A DNA stretch of 64,000 nucleotides from Nocardiopsis sp. JB363 (GCF_900143625.1 NZ_FRFF01000135.1:62001-126000); one strand, 5' to 3'. Positions 24,003-33,816 are shown, counted from the first letter of the stretch. Numbers and translations are program-made. The notes: a model not told the origin generated them from the letters alone.

Positions 24003-24569
24003 GTGCCCTCGAACACCAAAGTCGAGGTACGACGCAGTCTTCGTCGCCGACGTACCGTGTCGGCCTATCGGGACGGGGACACCACGGTCGTCCTCGTGCC
24101 CGCGACGTTCTCCCGCGCAGAGGAAAAGCGCTGGGTGGATCAGATGCTGCGGAAACTAGAGGAGAAGGAGGGGCGCCGCCGCCGCGGCGACCGCGAACTC
24201 CACGAACGCGCGGTCGAACTCGCCGAACGCTACCTCGGCGGCACCCGTCTCCCGGACACCGTCCGCTGGGTCGACAACCAGAACACCCGTTGGGGTTCGT
24301 GCACCCCGGACACCCGCACCATCCGTATCTCCCGCCGCGTGATCGGTATGCCCTCATGGGTGGTCGACTACGTGCTCGTGCACGAACTCGCCCACCTGCA
24401 CATTCCGCACCATGGCCGGGACTTCTGGGAGCTGGTGCGCCGGTACCCCAAGGCCGACCGCGCTCGCGGCTACCTGGAGGGCTACAGTGCGGGCAGTCGT
24501 TCCGAAGGGTGCGCCCACGCCGCCGAGGACGACGACCTGGAGGACGACGAGGTCGCCTTCGAGGAGTAG
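24003..24569 (+). CDS. YgjP/WLM-type zinc metallopeptidase
   Basis: The 188-residue protein has HELAHLHIPHHGRDFW (HExxH plus a third His) and the preceding WGSCTPDTRTIRISRRVIGM segment that defines the YgjP/DUF45 group. The role of this family is unclear; some members act on ubiquitin-like or DNA-crosslink substrates. The GTG start has no ribosome site and a TAAACT lies just upstream, so the mRNA may be leaderless. It is convergent with a small membrane protein gene. Metallopeptidase genes occupy this position in other actinobacteria. Confidence 0.88.
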   Translation: MPSNTKVEVRRSLRRRRTVSAYRDGDTTVVLVPATFSRAEEKRWVDQMLRKLEEKEGRRRRGDRELHERAVELAERYLGGTRLPDTVRWVDNQNTRWGSCTPDTRTIRISRRVIGMPSWVVDYVLVHELAHLHIPHHGRDFWELVRRYPKADRARGYLEGYSAGSRSEGCAHAAEDDDLEDDEVAFEE

Positions 24570-24583
24570 GGCCACCGACGGAC

Positions 24584-24946
24584 TCAGCCATCGAGCGCCG
24601 CGTGGGCCGTCCTCATCGCGCGGTACGACCGCGCCAGCAGGTACGTGCCGGCCAGCAGCAACGCGCCGAACACGAGGACGACGTAGGTCGTCGTGTCGAT
24701 CCATGAACCGGAGACCGCCGCACGGCCCGTCACCGCGAGCAGGAGCAGGGCCAGGAACGCACAGACGACCTGCGCGACACGGAACGAACGAAGCGTGTGC
24801 CCGTACCTGACCCGGGCCGCCTCACGTGCGTCGACCCGGCCGGCCCGCTCGTCGAAGAGCAGCTCTCGGGCCGCCTTGCGCAGCCGCCGGTAGAACAGGT
24901 GGGCCACGAGCCCGCCGGCCAGGGCGATGATGGTGAACAGGGACAT
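24584..24946 (-). CDS. small membrane protein of unknown function
   Basis: The 120-residue protein has a hydrophobic N-terminal helix (about 3-18), a charged cytoplasmic stretch rich in Arg, and two further helices (about 56-72 and 85-103). No family is recognised. It is the last gene of a minus-strand run with the Nudix gene, 83 bp upstream, and ends 14 bp from the metallopeptidase gene stop. Confidence 0.7.
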   Translation of the reverse strand: MSLFTIIALAGGLVAHLFYRRLRKAARELLFDERAGRVDAREAARVRYGHTLRSFRVAQVVCAFLALLLLAVTGRAAVSGSWIDTTTYVVLVFGALLLAGTYLLARSYRAMRTAHAALDG

Positions 24947-25029
24947 GTCACGACCTCGGGGGTGGGCCGGCCTCAGGGCGAGTTCCGTGGACGCGCCGCG
25001 CGGCAGGGTGTGTGCTCGTGGAACGTGCG

Positions 25030-25590
25030 TTAGGGATGGACGGGGCCGTGTGCCGTCACGGCGGCGACGGCGGCGGCGATCAGGTCGCGCACCGAGTCGT
25101 CGGTCGGTTCGGGTGGATCGGTGATCGGGAACCAGCCCAGGTCCGCGGACTCGTCCGGGTCCCGCACCAGCACCGCGCCGTCGGGGGCCACCGCGGCGAA
25201 CTGTACGTCCAGGTGGAAGCTTCCGCCGCCGCAGGGCACCGCGTGCCGGTCCAACCGGACCGGCTCGGGTAGCACGGTGATCCCGGCGATGCCGGACTCC
25301 TCCGTGGCCTCCCGCAGCGCGGCCGCGACAAGGGTGGTGTCGTCGCCCTCACAGTGACCGCCGGTCTGCAACCACATCCGGTGGATCCGGTGCAGGACCA
25401 ACGCGACCCGGGCACCGTCGGCGGAGATGATCGCCGAGCTGGCCGTCAGGTGCCCTGGCAGGCAGGTACGCCACATGGCGTCGTCATGGGTCTCCAGATG
25501 CGCCAGGTAGGAAGCGCGCAGCTCCTCCTGCCCGGCGTCGGGGGCGGCCCAGGCGGTCAGTACCGCCCGGGCGTCCTCATGAAGGCTCAC
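25030..25590 (-). CDS. Nudix hydrolase
   Basis: The 186-residue protein has a Nudix box around AALREATEESGIAGI (REUxEExGU core) preceded by GGHCEGDDTTL, and the VLHRIHRMWLQTGGHCE entry strand. Nudix enzymes cleave nucleoside diphosphates linked to another group; the substrate cannot be told from sequence. The GTG start overlaps the stop of the DUF2342 gene (GTGA), so the two are translationally coupled. Confidence 0.9.
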   Translation of the reverse strand: MSLHEDARAVLTAWAAPDAGQEELRASYLAHLETHDDAMWRTCLPGHLTASSAIISADGARVALVLHRIHRMWLQTGGHCEGDDTTLVAAALREATEESGIAGITVLPEPVRLDRHAVPCGGGSFHLDVQFAAVAPDGAVLVRDPDESADLGWFPITDPPEPTDDSVRDLIAAAVAAVTAHGPVHP

Positions 25591-27011
25591 TCGCCGCCCT
25601 TCTCGCCTCGGTCCTCGTCGCCCGGCTTGGGCTTCTCGGTCCCGTCCGGGTCGGTCAGTGACGAAATATCGAAGTCGACGCCCTCGTCGGAACGACCGTT
25701 CACGAAACCGTTCGGGTCGTCCAGGTCGTCACCGGACGGCATCAGGTCCGGGTGCTGCCACACGGCGTCGCGCCCCTCGACCCCTCGGGCCTCCTCCAAG
25801 GCGCTCCAGAGCGCCCCGGCCTCGCGCAGCCTGCGCGGGCGAAGCTCCAACCCGACCAGGGCCGCGAACGTGTGCTCGGCGGGACCACCGGTGGCGCGTC
25901 GGCGCCGGGTGGTCTCGGCGAGCGCACCGGCCTGCGGGAGTCGGCCGTCCACGGCCTTGGCGACCACGGTCGCCACCCAGCCCTCGATCAGGGCGAGGGT
26001 GGTCTCCAACCGGGCCAACGCGGCCTTCTGCTGTGGAGTGTCCTCCGGCTGGAGCAGCCCCTCGGAGCCCACACCACCGGACATGATCTCCTGGATCGCC
26101 TCGGGGTTGGTGAGATCGATCTCGCCGAGCTTGTCCTCCAGACCGCTGACGTCGTACGACATCCCCGCGGCGTACTCCTCGACCAGACGCGACAGGTGCG
26201 AACGCAGCCATGGCACGTGCGAGTACAGGCGGTGTACCGCGGCTTCGCGGGCGGCCAGGTAGAGGCGGACCTCGTCGGTGGGGATCTCCAGCCCGTCGCT
26301 GAACTTCTCCACCCCGGAGGGCAACAGCGCGGCGTTTCCCTCACCGGCCAACGGCAGGCCGATATCGGTGGTTCCGATCACCTCTTGGGCGAGCCCACCG
26401 ATGGCCTGACCAGCCTGCTGGCCGACCATCATGCCGCCCATCTGCTGGATCATGCCGAGCAGCGGGCCGGCCATGGAAGCCATCTCCTCGGGCAGGTTCT
26501 GCCCCATGGCCTGGACCGTCTTGGCCGTCAGTGGGTCGCACAACTGCGCCCACGTGTCCATCGTCTTCTCGATCCACTCCGACCGGCTCCAGGCCTGGGC
26601 GGTCTGGATCCCCGAAGGGAGGTCGGTAGCCTGGTCGAGCCACAGGTCGGCGAGGCGCAGGGCCTCCTCGATCCGTGCGTAGTCGGAGGGCGGCACACTC
26701 GGGTCCCCGATCTGGGACACGCTGTGCCGCGCGATGTTCTTGACCATGTCCCAGTTGATGCCGGACGTCGAGGACGTCGCGGCGGATCCTCCGGCGGAGC
26801 CGGGGGAGGGCTGGGACGACATCATGTCCGCGAACTGGCGGAGCATGTCGGCCATCTGTTGCGGATTCCCGAACGGGAATCCGTCCGGTGTTCCGGAGTC
26901 CCCCCCGCCCGGGCGGCCGCTGCCGGCACCCGAGCCGGAGTCGCCTGAACGGCGTCCGGACTCGTCATCGGGATCGTTCGGCATGCTGAAACCGAAAGGC
27001 AGGTCGCTCAC
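25587..27011 (-). CDS. DUF2342 / zincin_2-like protein
   Basis: This 474-residue protein has a disordered Gly/Ser/Asp-rich N-terminus, a Gly-rich QMGGMMVGQQAGQAIGGLAQ segment (about 190-210), the AREAAVHRLYSHVPWLRSHL block and LIEGWVATVVAKAV. These are the landmarks of the actinobacterial DUF2342 'putative hydrolase' group. The group is called zincin-like, but no HExxH motif is visible and EGW stands where related F420-associated proteins have EGH, so enzymatic activity is doubtful. A homologue lies near whiB7 in mycobacteria. Confidence 0.82.
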   Translation of the reverse strand: MSDLPFGFSMPNDPDDESGRRSGDSGSGAGSGRPGGGDSGTPDGFPFGNPQQMADMLRQFADMMSSQPSPGSAGGSAATSSTSGINWDMVKNIARHSVSQIGDPSVPPSDYARIEEALRLADLWLDQATDLPSGIQTAQAWSRSEWIEKTMDTWAQLCDPLTAKTVQAMGQNLPEEMASMAGPLLGMIQQMGGMMVGQQAGQAIGGLAQEVIGTTDIGLPLAGEGNAALLPSGVEKFSDGLEIPTDEVRLYLAAREAAVHRLYSHVPWLRSHLSRLVEEYAAGMSYDVSGLEDKLGEIDLTNPEAIQEIMSGGVGSEGLLQPEDTPQQKAALARLETTLALIEGWVATVVAKAVDGRLPQAGALAETTRRRRATGGPAEHTFAALVGLELRPRRLREAGALWSALEEARGVEGRDAVWQHPDLMPSGDDLDDPNGFVNGRSDEGVDFDISSLTDPDGTEKPKPGDEDRGEKGGE

Positions 27012-27074
27012 AATCAGACCTCAGGCAGGATTAGGTTTGGTCTCCACTGTCACGTTAGCTGGGAGTCGCCCGGA

Positions 27075-28202
27075 GTGAATACCGAAAGCAGCCAGGTTCG
27101 CCCAGAGCACAGCCCTCCGGGACGACCGGGGACAGTGGTCGCGGTCACCGGTGCCGCCACCGGGGTAGGCCGGCTTCTCGTGCAACGCCTGGCCACGCCG
27201 GAAGGTTCCATCCGGGCCCGCGAGATCATCGCGATCGACCAAGAGTTCGCCGACCTGCGCGATGTCACCTGGCGAATCGCCGACGTCTGCGACCCGGGTC
27301 TGGTGTCCCGGTTGGAGGGCATCGACGTCCTCGTGCACACCGCCGACGACCGTTCCCTGGACACCGGACCGGCACGCCGGCGGAAGCACAACGTCCTGGC
27401 GGCCCAGACCGTGCTGACCGCCGCGGCCGCCTCGGGTGTCCCCAGGGTCGTCCTCGTCACCAGCAGCATGGTCTATGGTGCGGCACCCGACAACCCCGTC
27501 CCGCTGCCCGAGGACGCCGCCCGGGTGTCGGACAACAGCGAGGGCCTGATGGGCGACTTCGCCGCGGTCGAGGAACTGGCCGAACGCGCCCGCCGGGCAC
27601 ACCCGGGTCTGACGGTGACCGTCGTGCGCCCCGCGCCGCTGGTCGGTCCGGAACTGGACACTCTCCTGAGCCGCCACTTCGCCGCGCCCCGGCTGCTCAC
27701 CGTCAAGGGACACGAACAGCACTGGCAGTTCTGCCACGAGGACGACCTCGCCTCCGCGCTGGCCTTCTGCGCCTTGCACGATGTGACGGGACGGGACGGT
27801 GTGGTCGCCGTGGCCTCCGAGGGCTCCCTCACACAGGGGGAGGTCGAGGCGATCGCCGAGATGAAGCACTTCGAGGTCGCGGCCAACCTCGCCTTCGGCG
27901 CGGTGCGTCGCCTGCACCAGGCCCGGATCACCCCGGCCGCGGCCGGAGAGATCAAGTTCCTCGTCTACCCGTGCGTGGTGGACTGCGCCTCGTTGCGCGA
28001 GGCCGGTTGGAAACCGGTACACGACAACGAGTCGACCCTGCGGGTGCTGCTGGAGTCCCGCAGCGGCAAGCACGCCATCGCCGGACGCACCCTCGGCCGC
28101 AAGGAGGCCACCATCACCGCGGCCGGTGCGGCGGGTGCGGCCGCCGCGACCATCGGTACCGTCGCCGCCATCCGCCACCTGCGCAAGCGTGGCAAGGGTT
28201 GA
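27075..28202 (+). CDS. NAD-dependent epimerase/dehydratase-family protein
   Basis: The 375-residue protein starts with an extended SDR Rossmann fold (VVAVTGAATGVGRLL, about 15-30) and an IDVLVHTADDRSLDTG region. The SSMVYG tripeptide is where the catalytic Ser and Tyr would be, but YxxxK is not clear; the following Glu-rich loop replaces it. The C-terminus has a Gly/Ala-rich hydrophobic stretch that could be a membrane anchor. The substrate is unknown. It is divergent from the DUF2342 gene with only 63 bp between starts. Confidence 0.8.
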   Translation: MNTESSQVRPEHSPPGRPGTVVAVTGAATGVGRLLVQRLATPEGSIRAREIIAIDQEFADLRDVTWRIADVCDPGLVSRLEGIDVLVHTADDRSLDTGPARRRKHNVLAAQTVLTAAAASGVPRVVLVTSSMVYGAAPDNPVPLPEDAARVSDNSEGLMGDFAAVEELAERARRAHPGLTVTVVRPAPLVGPELDTLLSRHFAAPRLLTVKGHEQHWQFCHEDDLASALAFCALHDVTGRDGVVAVASEGSLTQGEVEAIAEMKHFEVAANLAFGAVRRLHQARITPAAAGEIKFLVYPCVVDCASLREAGWKPVHDNESTLRVLLESRSGKHAIAGRTLGRKEATITAAGAAGAAAATIGTVAAIRHLRKRGKG

Positions 28203-28315
28203 CCGTCCGTCCCACCGGTCGGAGTCGCGCGCGGGCATCCTTCGCACGAGTCGTCCGCACCGGTCATCGCACGTGCGAACGTTACGCGCACCCGACCGAT
28301 TGATACGGTTCGTCT

Positions 28316-28753
28316 GTGGAAGAGATCACTCTCGCGGCAGTTCGCGAAACACCCCTGTCCGTCGACGAGGTCCTCGCGGCGGTGACCCACCCCCGGGCCG
28401 GCGGCACCGCCGTGTTCGTCGGGACCGTGCGCGATCATGACCACGGTCGTGACGTCGCCGCCCTGTCCTACTCCGCGCACCCGACCGTCGAGTCCCGCCT
28501 GCGCGAGGTGATGGAGAAGGTGCTGAGCGACACCACCGTCCCGGGCCGCCCCGTCGTGCGGATGGCCGCCGCCCATCGGGTCGGAGACCTGGAGATCGGT
28601 GACCTCGCCGTCGTCGTCGCGGCCTCCGCCGAACACCGTGAGGAGGCCTTCGCGGCCTGCCGTCGACTCATCGACGACCTCAAGGCACAGGTGCCCATCT
28701 GGAAGAACCAGGCTTTCGAGGACGGCGAGACCGAATGGGTCGGATCGCCCTGA
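28316..28753 (+). CDS. moaE: molybdopterin synthase catalytic subunit MoaE
   Basis: MoaE with thiocarboxylated MoaD converts cyclic pyranopterin monophosphate to molybdopterin. The 145-residue protein has GTAVFVGTVRDHDHG, the YSAHP stretch, the MAAAHRVGDLEIGDLAVVVA core and the C-terminal QVPIWKNQAFEDGETEWVG signature with the catalytic Lys. It starts at GTG. MoaD is not in the window; moeZ, which activates MoaD, is. Confidence 0.95.
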   Translation: MEEITLAAVRETPLSVDEVLAAVTHPRAGGTAVFVGTVRDHDHGRDVAALSYSAHPTVESRLREVMEKVLSDTTVPGRPVVRMAAAHRVGDLEIGDLAVVVAASAEHREEAFAACRRLIDDLKAQVPIWKNQAFEDGETEWVGSP

Positions 28754-28877
28754 ACCATCGCCCCTGACGGTCCCCGGTCCCCCCACATTCCGGTCGCCGA
28801 GGCGCGCGTCATCGGCGCCCGCGACCAGGCGGGGGGACGAACACCGGAGGTATCCGAGGGGCTCTAAGGTGTGCAAC

Positions 28878-29960
28878 ATGCTTCGTCGTGTCATGACCCT
28901 TGTCGCCGCACTCGTCCTGCTTGTCGGGCTCGGGTACGGCAGTCTCCTGCTGCCCATGCCCTATCTGGTGGCGGCGCCGGGCGTCACCCTGAACACGCTC
29001 GGGGAACAGGAGGACGGGCAGCCGATCATCGGCGTCGACGGCAGCGACGACTACGTGCACGACGGTTCACTGTCCATGGTGACCGTGCAGTACGCCGGAG
29101 GGCCCGACCACCGGCTCAACCTCTTCACCCTCGTCACCGCGTGGCTCTCGCCCAGCCAGGCGGTCCTGCCCGAGGAACTGCTGTTCCCCGCGGGGCGCTC
29201 CCAGGAGGAGGTCACCGAGCGGCAGACCGTTCAGATGAACGACTCCCAGACCGACGCGACCGCGGCGGCCCTCAACCAGCTCAACATCGACTACGAGGCG
29301 ATCCCGCTGGTCGCCGACGCCGTCGAGGACATGCCGGCCGAGGGCGTCGTCGAATCCGGTGACCGTGTCCTGGAGGTGGACGGCGAGTCCGTCCCCACCG
29401 GCACCACCGGTGACGACAAGGAACAGCTCGTCGGCAGTGCCTACGTGGTCGAACACGTCGGTGCTCGCGACGTCGGCGAACCGGTCGAACTGCTTCTGGA
29501 GCGCGACGGAGAGGAGGTCGAGGTCGAGCTCGAAACCGTCGAGGGCGACAGTGGTTCCGCCGCCGTCGGCATCCTCATCGCCGACGACATGGACTTCCCC
29601 GTCGACATCGACATCAGCGTCGGCGAGATCGGCGGACCCAGCGCGGGCATGATGTTCTCGCTCGGGATCATCGACCGCCTCAGTGAGGAGAGCATCACCG
29701 GCGGCGCCCAGGTGGCCGGTTCCGGCACCATCTCCTCCGACGGCCAGGTCGGCGGGATCAGCGGTATCCCGCAGAAGATGGTCAGCGCCCAGCGCGACGG
29801 CGCCGAGTACTTCTTCGTGGCCGCCGACAGTTGCTCCCAGGTCGCCCAGTCCGCCGCCTACGGCGAACTGGACGTGGTGCGGGTCGAGACGCTCACCGAC
29901 GCGATGGACGCACTGGAGACCATCCGCGAGGGGGGCGACGACCTCCCCCGCTGCGAATAG
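28878..29960 (+). CDS. PDZ-domain Lon-type serine protease, membrane-anchored
   Basis: This 360-residue protein has an N-terminal membrane helix (about 4-25), an extracytoplasmic beta-rich region, a PDZ domain (about 150-220, GVVESGDRVLEVDGESV) and a Lon proteolytic domain with Ser in GGPSAGMMFS and Lys in GIPQKMVSA. The Ser-Lys dyad is intact. Such ATPase-less Lon proteins act outside the membrane. The mycobacterial homologue (Rv3194c) also neighbours the UPF0182 gene. An in-frame GTG 9 bp earlier is an alternative start. Confidence 0.92.
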   Translation: MLRRVMTLVAALVLLVGLGYGSLLLPMPYLVAAPGVTLNTLGEQEDGQPIIGVDGSDDYVHDGSLSMVTVQYAGGPDHRLNLFTLVTAWLSPSQAVLPEELLFPAGRSQEEVTERQTVQMNDSQTDATAAALNQLNIDYEAIPLVADAVEDMPAEGVVESGDRVLEVDGESVPTGTTGDDKEQLVGSAYVVEHVGARDVGEPVELLLERDGEEVEVELETVEGDSGSAAVGILIADDMDFPVDIDISVGEIGGPSAGMMFSLGIIDRLSEESITGGAQVAGSGTISSDGQVGGISGIPQKMVSAQRDGAEYFFVAADSCSQVAQSAAYGELDVVRVETLTDAMDALETIREGGDDLPRCE

Positions 29961-29980
29961 GGCTCGGTCGCACGTTGAGA

Positions 29981-30010
29981 GGCCCCCGACACCGGACGGT
30001 GTCGGGGGCC
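29981..30010. terminator. terminator between the Lon-like protease and PPA1309 genes
   Basis: A perfect 13-bp stem (GGCCCCCGACACC and its complement) with a GGAC loop is followed by TTGCTTGT, 20 bp past the protease stop. Confidence 0.9.
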
Positions 30011-30075
30011 TTGCTTGTCTGTCGGCCTGTCCACGGGGGTCTGTCGGTTCGGGCACCGGGGGAGGCCCGAAGGTC

Positions 30076-30585
30076 CTATTCCTCGTCGAGGTCCAGGGTG
30101 AGGGCCAGAGCGGAGGTCAGCGCCGGGATCAGGTCGGGGCCGTTGAGCACCTCTTCCTCGCTGTCATGGCCGCGCATCCGCATGGCGCAGTGCCGGGATC
30201 CGTCGCGCAGCACCCCCGCCACCATGCGGATCTCTTCGGTCTCCTTGCCGGAGGTGTCGGGGTCCTCGTCGGCGGCCAGGGTCTCGTCCGACCCCTTCAC
30301 CACCAAGCGCTCCATGACCAAGGCGCATCCGGCCACACCCTCCGGCCACAGAATGCGGCCCAAAGCCTCCTCCAACGGGACGTCAGGAGGCAGCTCCTCC
30401 TGCTCGACCGGGGTCAGCTCGTTCGGGTCGGTGGGGGAGTCGATCCCCAACAGACTCGCCAGAGCGGGTTCCGCTGCCAGCAGCTCACTGGTCGGGACCA
30501 GGGCGTACAGCCCCAAAGGACGATCCCAACCCTGTTCGGCTGCGTGGCGTTCCAGGTCCATGACGGCTTCGCGAATGTTCGACAC
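30076..30585 (-). CDS. PPA1309-family protein
   Basis: This 169-residue acidic protein has the actinobacterial PPA1309 pattern: LYALVPTSELLA near the start, LPPDVPLEEALGRILWPEGVAGCALVME in the middle and VLRDGSRHCAMRMRGHD near the end. The family is of unknown function and usually sits beside the UPF0182 gene, as here, divergently. GTG at 30585 gives the family length; a longer frame upstream runs into the intergenic region. Confidence 0.85.
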   Translation of the reverse strand: MSNIREAVMDLERHAAEQGWDRPLGLYALVPTSELLAAEPALASLLGIDSPTDPNELTPVEQEELPPDVPLEEALGRILWPEGVAGCALVMERLVVKGSDETLAADEDPDTSGKETEEIRMVAGVLRDGSRHCAMRMRGHDSEEEVLNGPDLIPALTSALALTLDLDEE

Positions 30586-30804
30586 GTTTCCATGGTGGCC
30601 GATGTGGGAGCCTCGCCGAGCCCGTTCGCGGCCAGTAGGGTCGCAGTGGTGCCGTCCGTTTGCGACTCCGATACACCAACGATGCAGGCTTGTCACTCGT
30701 TCAGGGGCGATTTCGGGAACCCGGCGGGCACCAAATAAGTTTTTACCCATGAGGGCGCCACACGCGCACCGACCGCACCTACCAAGCCAGAACGAGGGGG
30801 AGGC

Positions 30805-33800
30805 GTGAGCTTCCGATCGCCCGGCGCACCACCTGCGCGTATGCCTCGCCGATCAAGGTTGCTCGCGCCAGTCGCGGCGACCGTGGTCGTTATCATCGCG
30901 GGGCTGATGCTCGCCGCGAACTTTTGGACCGACTTCAAGTGGTTCGACTCCGTCGGCTACACCAATGTCTTCCTGACCGAACTGTGGACGAGGGTCCTCC
31001 TGTTCGCGGTGGCGGCACTCGTGATGGCCGTCATCGTCGGCGCGAGCATCTTCTTCGCCTACCGGGCCAGGCCGGGCATCCGGCCGATGAGCCTGGAACA
31101 GCAGGGACTGGACCGCTACCGGCAGTCCATCGACCCGCACCGCAAGCTCTTCTTCTGGATCGCCATCGGCGCCTTGGCGCTGCTCTCCGGCGCCGCCGCG
31201 AGCGGTGACTGGCGTTCCTACCTGCAGTTCGTGAACGGTGTGGACTTCGGTGTCGCCGACCCCGAGTTCGGCATCGACATCGCGTTCTTCGCGTTCACGT
31301 ACCCGTTCCTGCGGATCCTGCTGGGTTACATGTACGCGGCGGTCATCCTGGCGTTCATCGCCGCGGTGATCGTGCACTACCTGTACGGCGGCGTCCGCCT
31401 GCAGAACGACTCCGGCCAGCGCGCCACCCCCGCGGCCCGGGTGCACCTGTCGGTGCTGCTCGGAATCTTCGTGTTGTTGCGCGCCGGTTCCTACTGGCTG
31501 GATCGCTACGGACTGGTCTTCTCCGACCGCGGGTACACGTTCGGTGCCTCCTACACCGACGTCAACGCGGTCAAGACCGCCCTCACCATCCTCACCGTCA
31601 TCTCGGTGATCTGTGCGGTCCTGTTCTTCGCCAACATCGCCTTCAAGAACACGATGATCCCGGTGGCCTCCCTCGGCCTGCTGGTCCTCTCGGCGGTGGT
31701 CGTCGGCGCGGCCTACCCGGAGATCGTCCAGCGCTTCCAGGTCGACCCCAACGAGCAGCGCCTGGAAAGCCCCTACATCGAACGCAACATCGAGAGCACG
31801 CGTGAGGCGTACGGGGTCGCCGACACCGAGGTGACCGACTACGACGCCACCACGGAGCTCACCCCGCAGGAGTTGGCGGCCGAAGCCGACACCATCCCCA
31901 GCGTTCGTCTTGCCGACCCGGCCGTGGTCTCGCAGACCTTCCAGCAGATGCAGCAGGTCCGTGGCTTCTACCAGTTCCCGGACGTGCTGGAGGTCGACCG
32001 CTACCCGGACTCCGAAGGCAACCTGATCGACACGATCGTCGCCGTTCGTGAGCTGGACGGGCCGCCGCCGGACCAGGACAACTGGCTGAACCGTCACCTG
32101 ATCTACACGCACGGTTTCGGTATGGTCGCCGCCGCCGGCAACCTGATCGACGACGAGGGCCGCCCGGTCTTCACCGAGTACAACATCCCGCCGCGCGGTG
32201 AGTTGAGCGAGGTCACGGGCGAGTACGAGCCGCGGATCTACTACGGCCGCGAGGGCGCCGAATACGTCATCGTCCAGGCCGAGGAGGAGTACGACTTCCC
32301 CCTCGACGCCGAGAACGACGAGCCGGAGGTCCCCACCCTGGAAGACGCCGTGGAGTCCAGCCCGAGCGCCGACGAGGCACGGGCGCCCGCCGAGAACGAG
32401 GGCGGCGAGGAGGCCCCGGCCGAGGAGACCGAAGGTGCCGAGGAAGGCACCGAGGAAGAGCCGGAGGGCGGTTCGCAGCAGTACAACCGCTACGACGGTG
32501 ACGGTGGCGTGCCGCTGAACAACTTCTTCGACCGCATCCTGTTCGCGATCAAGTACCAGGAAACGAGCATCCTGCTCAACAGCGCGATCACCAGCGACTC
32601 TCGGATCCTCTTCGAGCGTGACCCGCTGGACCGCGTCGAGAAGGTCGCGCCGTTCCTGACCGTGGACAGCCGCCCCTACCCGGCGGTCGTCGACGGCAAG
32701 GTCCAATGGATCGTCGACGGGTACACCACCTCCGACGGTTACCCCTACGCCAACCGGATCGACTTCACCCAGGCGGTGACCGACACCTTCACCGACGGTT
32801 CGGCGCAGCAGGTCGGTGCGCTCCCCGGCAACGAGGTCAACTACATCCGCAACTCGGTGAAGGCCACCGTCGACGCCTACGACGGTTCCGTCACCCTGTA
32901 CGGCTGGGACGAGGAGGACCCCGTCCTCCAGACCTGGGAGGGCGCCTTCCCGGGCACGATCGTCGACCGGGACGAGATGAGCGACGAGCTCGTCCAGCAC
33001 CTGCGCTACCCGGACGACCTGTTCAAGGTGCAGCGCGAGATCATGCGCGAGTACCACGTCACCGACGCCGCGTCCTACTACGGCGGACAGGACTTCTGGT
33101 CGGTTCCCGACGACCCGACCCAGGAGGGGGAGGTCTCCGAGCCGCCCTACCGCCAGACCATCAACTTCCCCGGTTCGGAAGAGGCCAGCTTCTCGCTGAC
33201 CAGTACGTTCGTGCCGCGTGGTCGTGAGAACCTGGCCGCGTTCATGTCGGTGAACAGCAACCCCGAGTCCGATGACTACGGCCAGTTGAAGCTGCTGGAG
33301 CTCCCCCGGAGCACCGTGATCTTCGGTCCCGGGCAGGTGCAGAACGCCTTCGACTCCGACGCCGACGTGCGTGAGGTCCTGCTCCCGCTGGAGCAGTCCA
33401 ACGCCGAGGTGACGCGAGGCAACCTGTTGACCCTGCCGTTCGCCGGCGGTCTGCTCTACGTGGAACCCCTCTACGTGCAGGCCGGTGGCGGTGGAGCGGC
33501 ATCCTTCCCGCTGCTCCAGCAGGTCATGGTCGGCTTCGGTGAAGAGGTCGCCATCGGCAGCAACCTCCAGGACGCCCTGAACAACCTGTTCGAGGGTGGC
33601 GAGGGGCCGCTGCCGGACCCGGACGAGGAAGGCGCCGAGGACGAGGACCCGTCCGAGGCCGACTCCGACACCGACTCCGGTGGCGACACCGATCTCACCG
33701 AGGCCCTCAACGAGGCCGTCGACGCGTGGGAAGAGGCCCAGGACAACAGCGAAGAGGCCAACGAGCGTCTGCGTGAGGCCCTTGAGGCCGTCGAGGACGC

Positions 33801-33816
33801 CGCGGGCGAGAACTAG
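30805..33816 (+). CDS. UPF0182-family large membrane protein
   Basis: The 1003-residue protein has seven hydrophobic helices in the first 320 residues and then a large extracytoplasmic region, the layout of UPF0182 (Rv3193c family). Conserved blocks include SVGYTNVFLTELWTR, NWLNRHLIYTHGFG and LLNSAITSDSRILFERDP. An acidic Glu/Pro linker interrupts the outer domain at about 495-560, and the C-terminus is Asp/Glu-rich. Function is unknown; the position beside PPA1309 is conserved. GGGGGAGG precedes the GTG start. Confidence 0.93.
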   Translation: MSFRSPGAPPARMPRRSRLLAPVAATVVVIIAGLMLAANFWTDFKWFDSVGYTNVFLTELWTRVLLFAVAALVMAVIVGASIFFAYRARPGIRPMSLEQQGLDRYRQSIDPHRKLFFWIAIGALALLSGAAASGDWRSYLQFVNGVDFGVADPEFGIDIAFFAFTYPFLRILLGYMYAAVILAFIAAVIVHYLYGGVRLQNDSGQRATPAARVHLSVLLGIFVLLRAGSYWLDRYGLVFSDRGYTFGASYTDVNAVKTALTILTVISVICAVLFFANIAFKNTMIPVASLGLLVLSAVVVGAAYPEIVQRFQVDPNEQRLESPYIERNIESTREAYGVADTEVTDYDATTELTPQELAAEADTIPSVRLADPAVVSQTFQQMQQVRGFYQFPDVLEVDRYPDSEGNLIDTIVAVRELDGPPPDQDNWLNRHLIYTHGFGMVAAAGNLIDDEGRPVFTEYNIPPRGELSEVTGEYEPRIYYGREGAEYVIVQAEEEYDFPLDAENDEPEVPTLEDAVESSPSADEARAPAENEGGEEAPAEETEGAEEGTEEEPEGGSQQYNRYDGDGGVPLNNFFDRILFAIKYQETSILLNSAITSDSRILFERDPLDRVEKVAPFLTVDSRPYPAVVDGKVQWIVDGYTTSDGYPYANRIDFTQAVTDTFTDGSAQQVGALPGNEVNYIRNSVKATVDAYDGSVTLYGWDEEDPVLQTWEGAFPGTIVDRDEMSDELVQHLRYPDDLFKVQREIMREYHVTDAASYYGGQDFWSVPDDPTQEGEVSEPPYRQTINFPGSEEASFSLTSTFVPRGRENLAAFMSVNSNPESDDYGQLKLLELPRSTVIFGPGQVQNAFDSDADVREVLLPLEQSNAEVTRGNLLTLPFAGGLLYVEPLYVQAGGGGAASFPLLQQVMVGFGEEVAIGSNLQDALNNLFEGGEGPLPDPDEEGAEDEDPSEADSDTDSGGDTDLTEALNEAVDAWEEAQDNSEEANERLREALEAVEDAAGEN

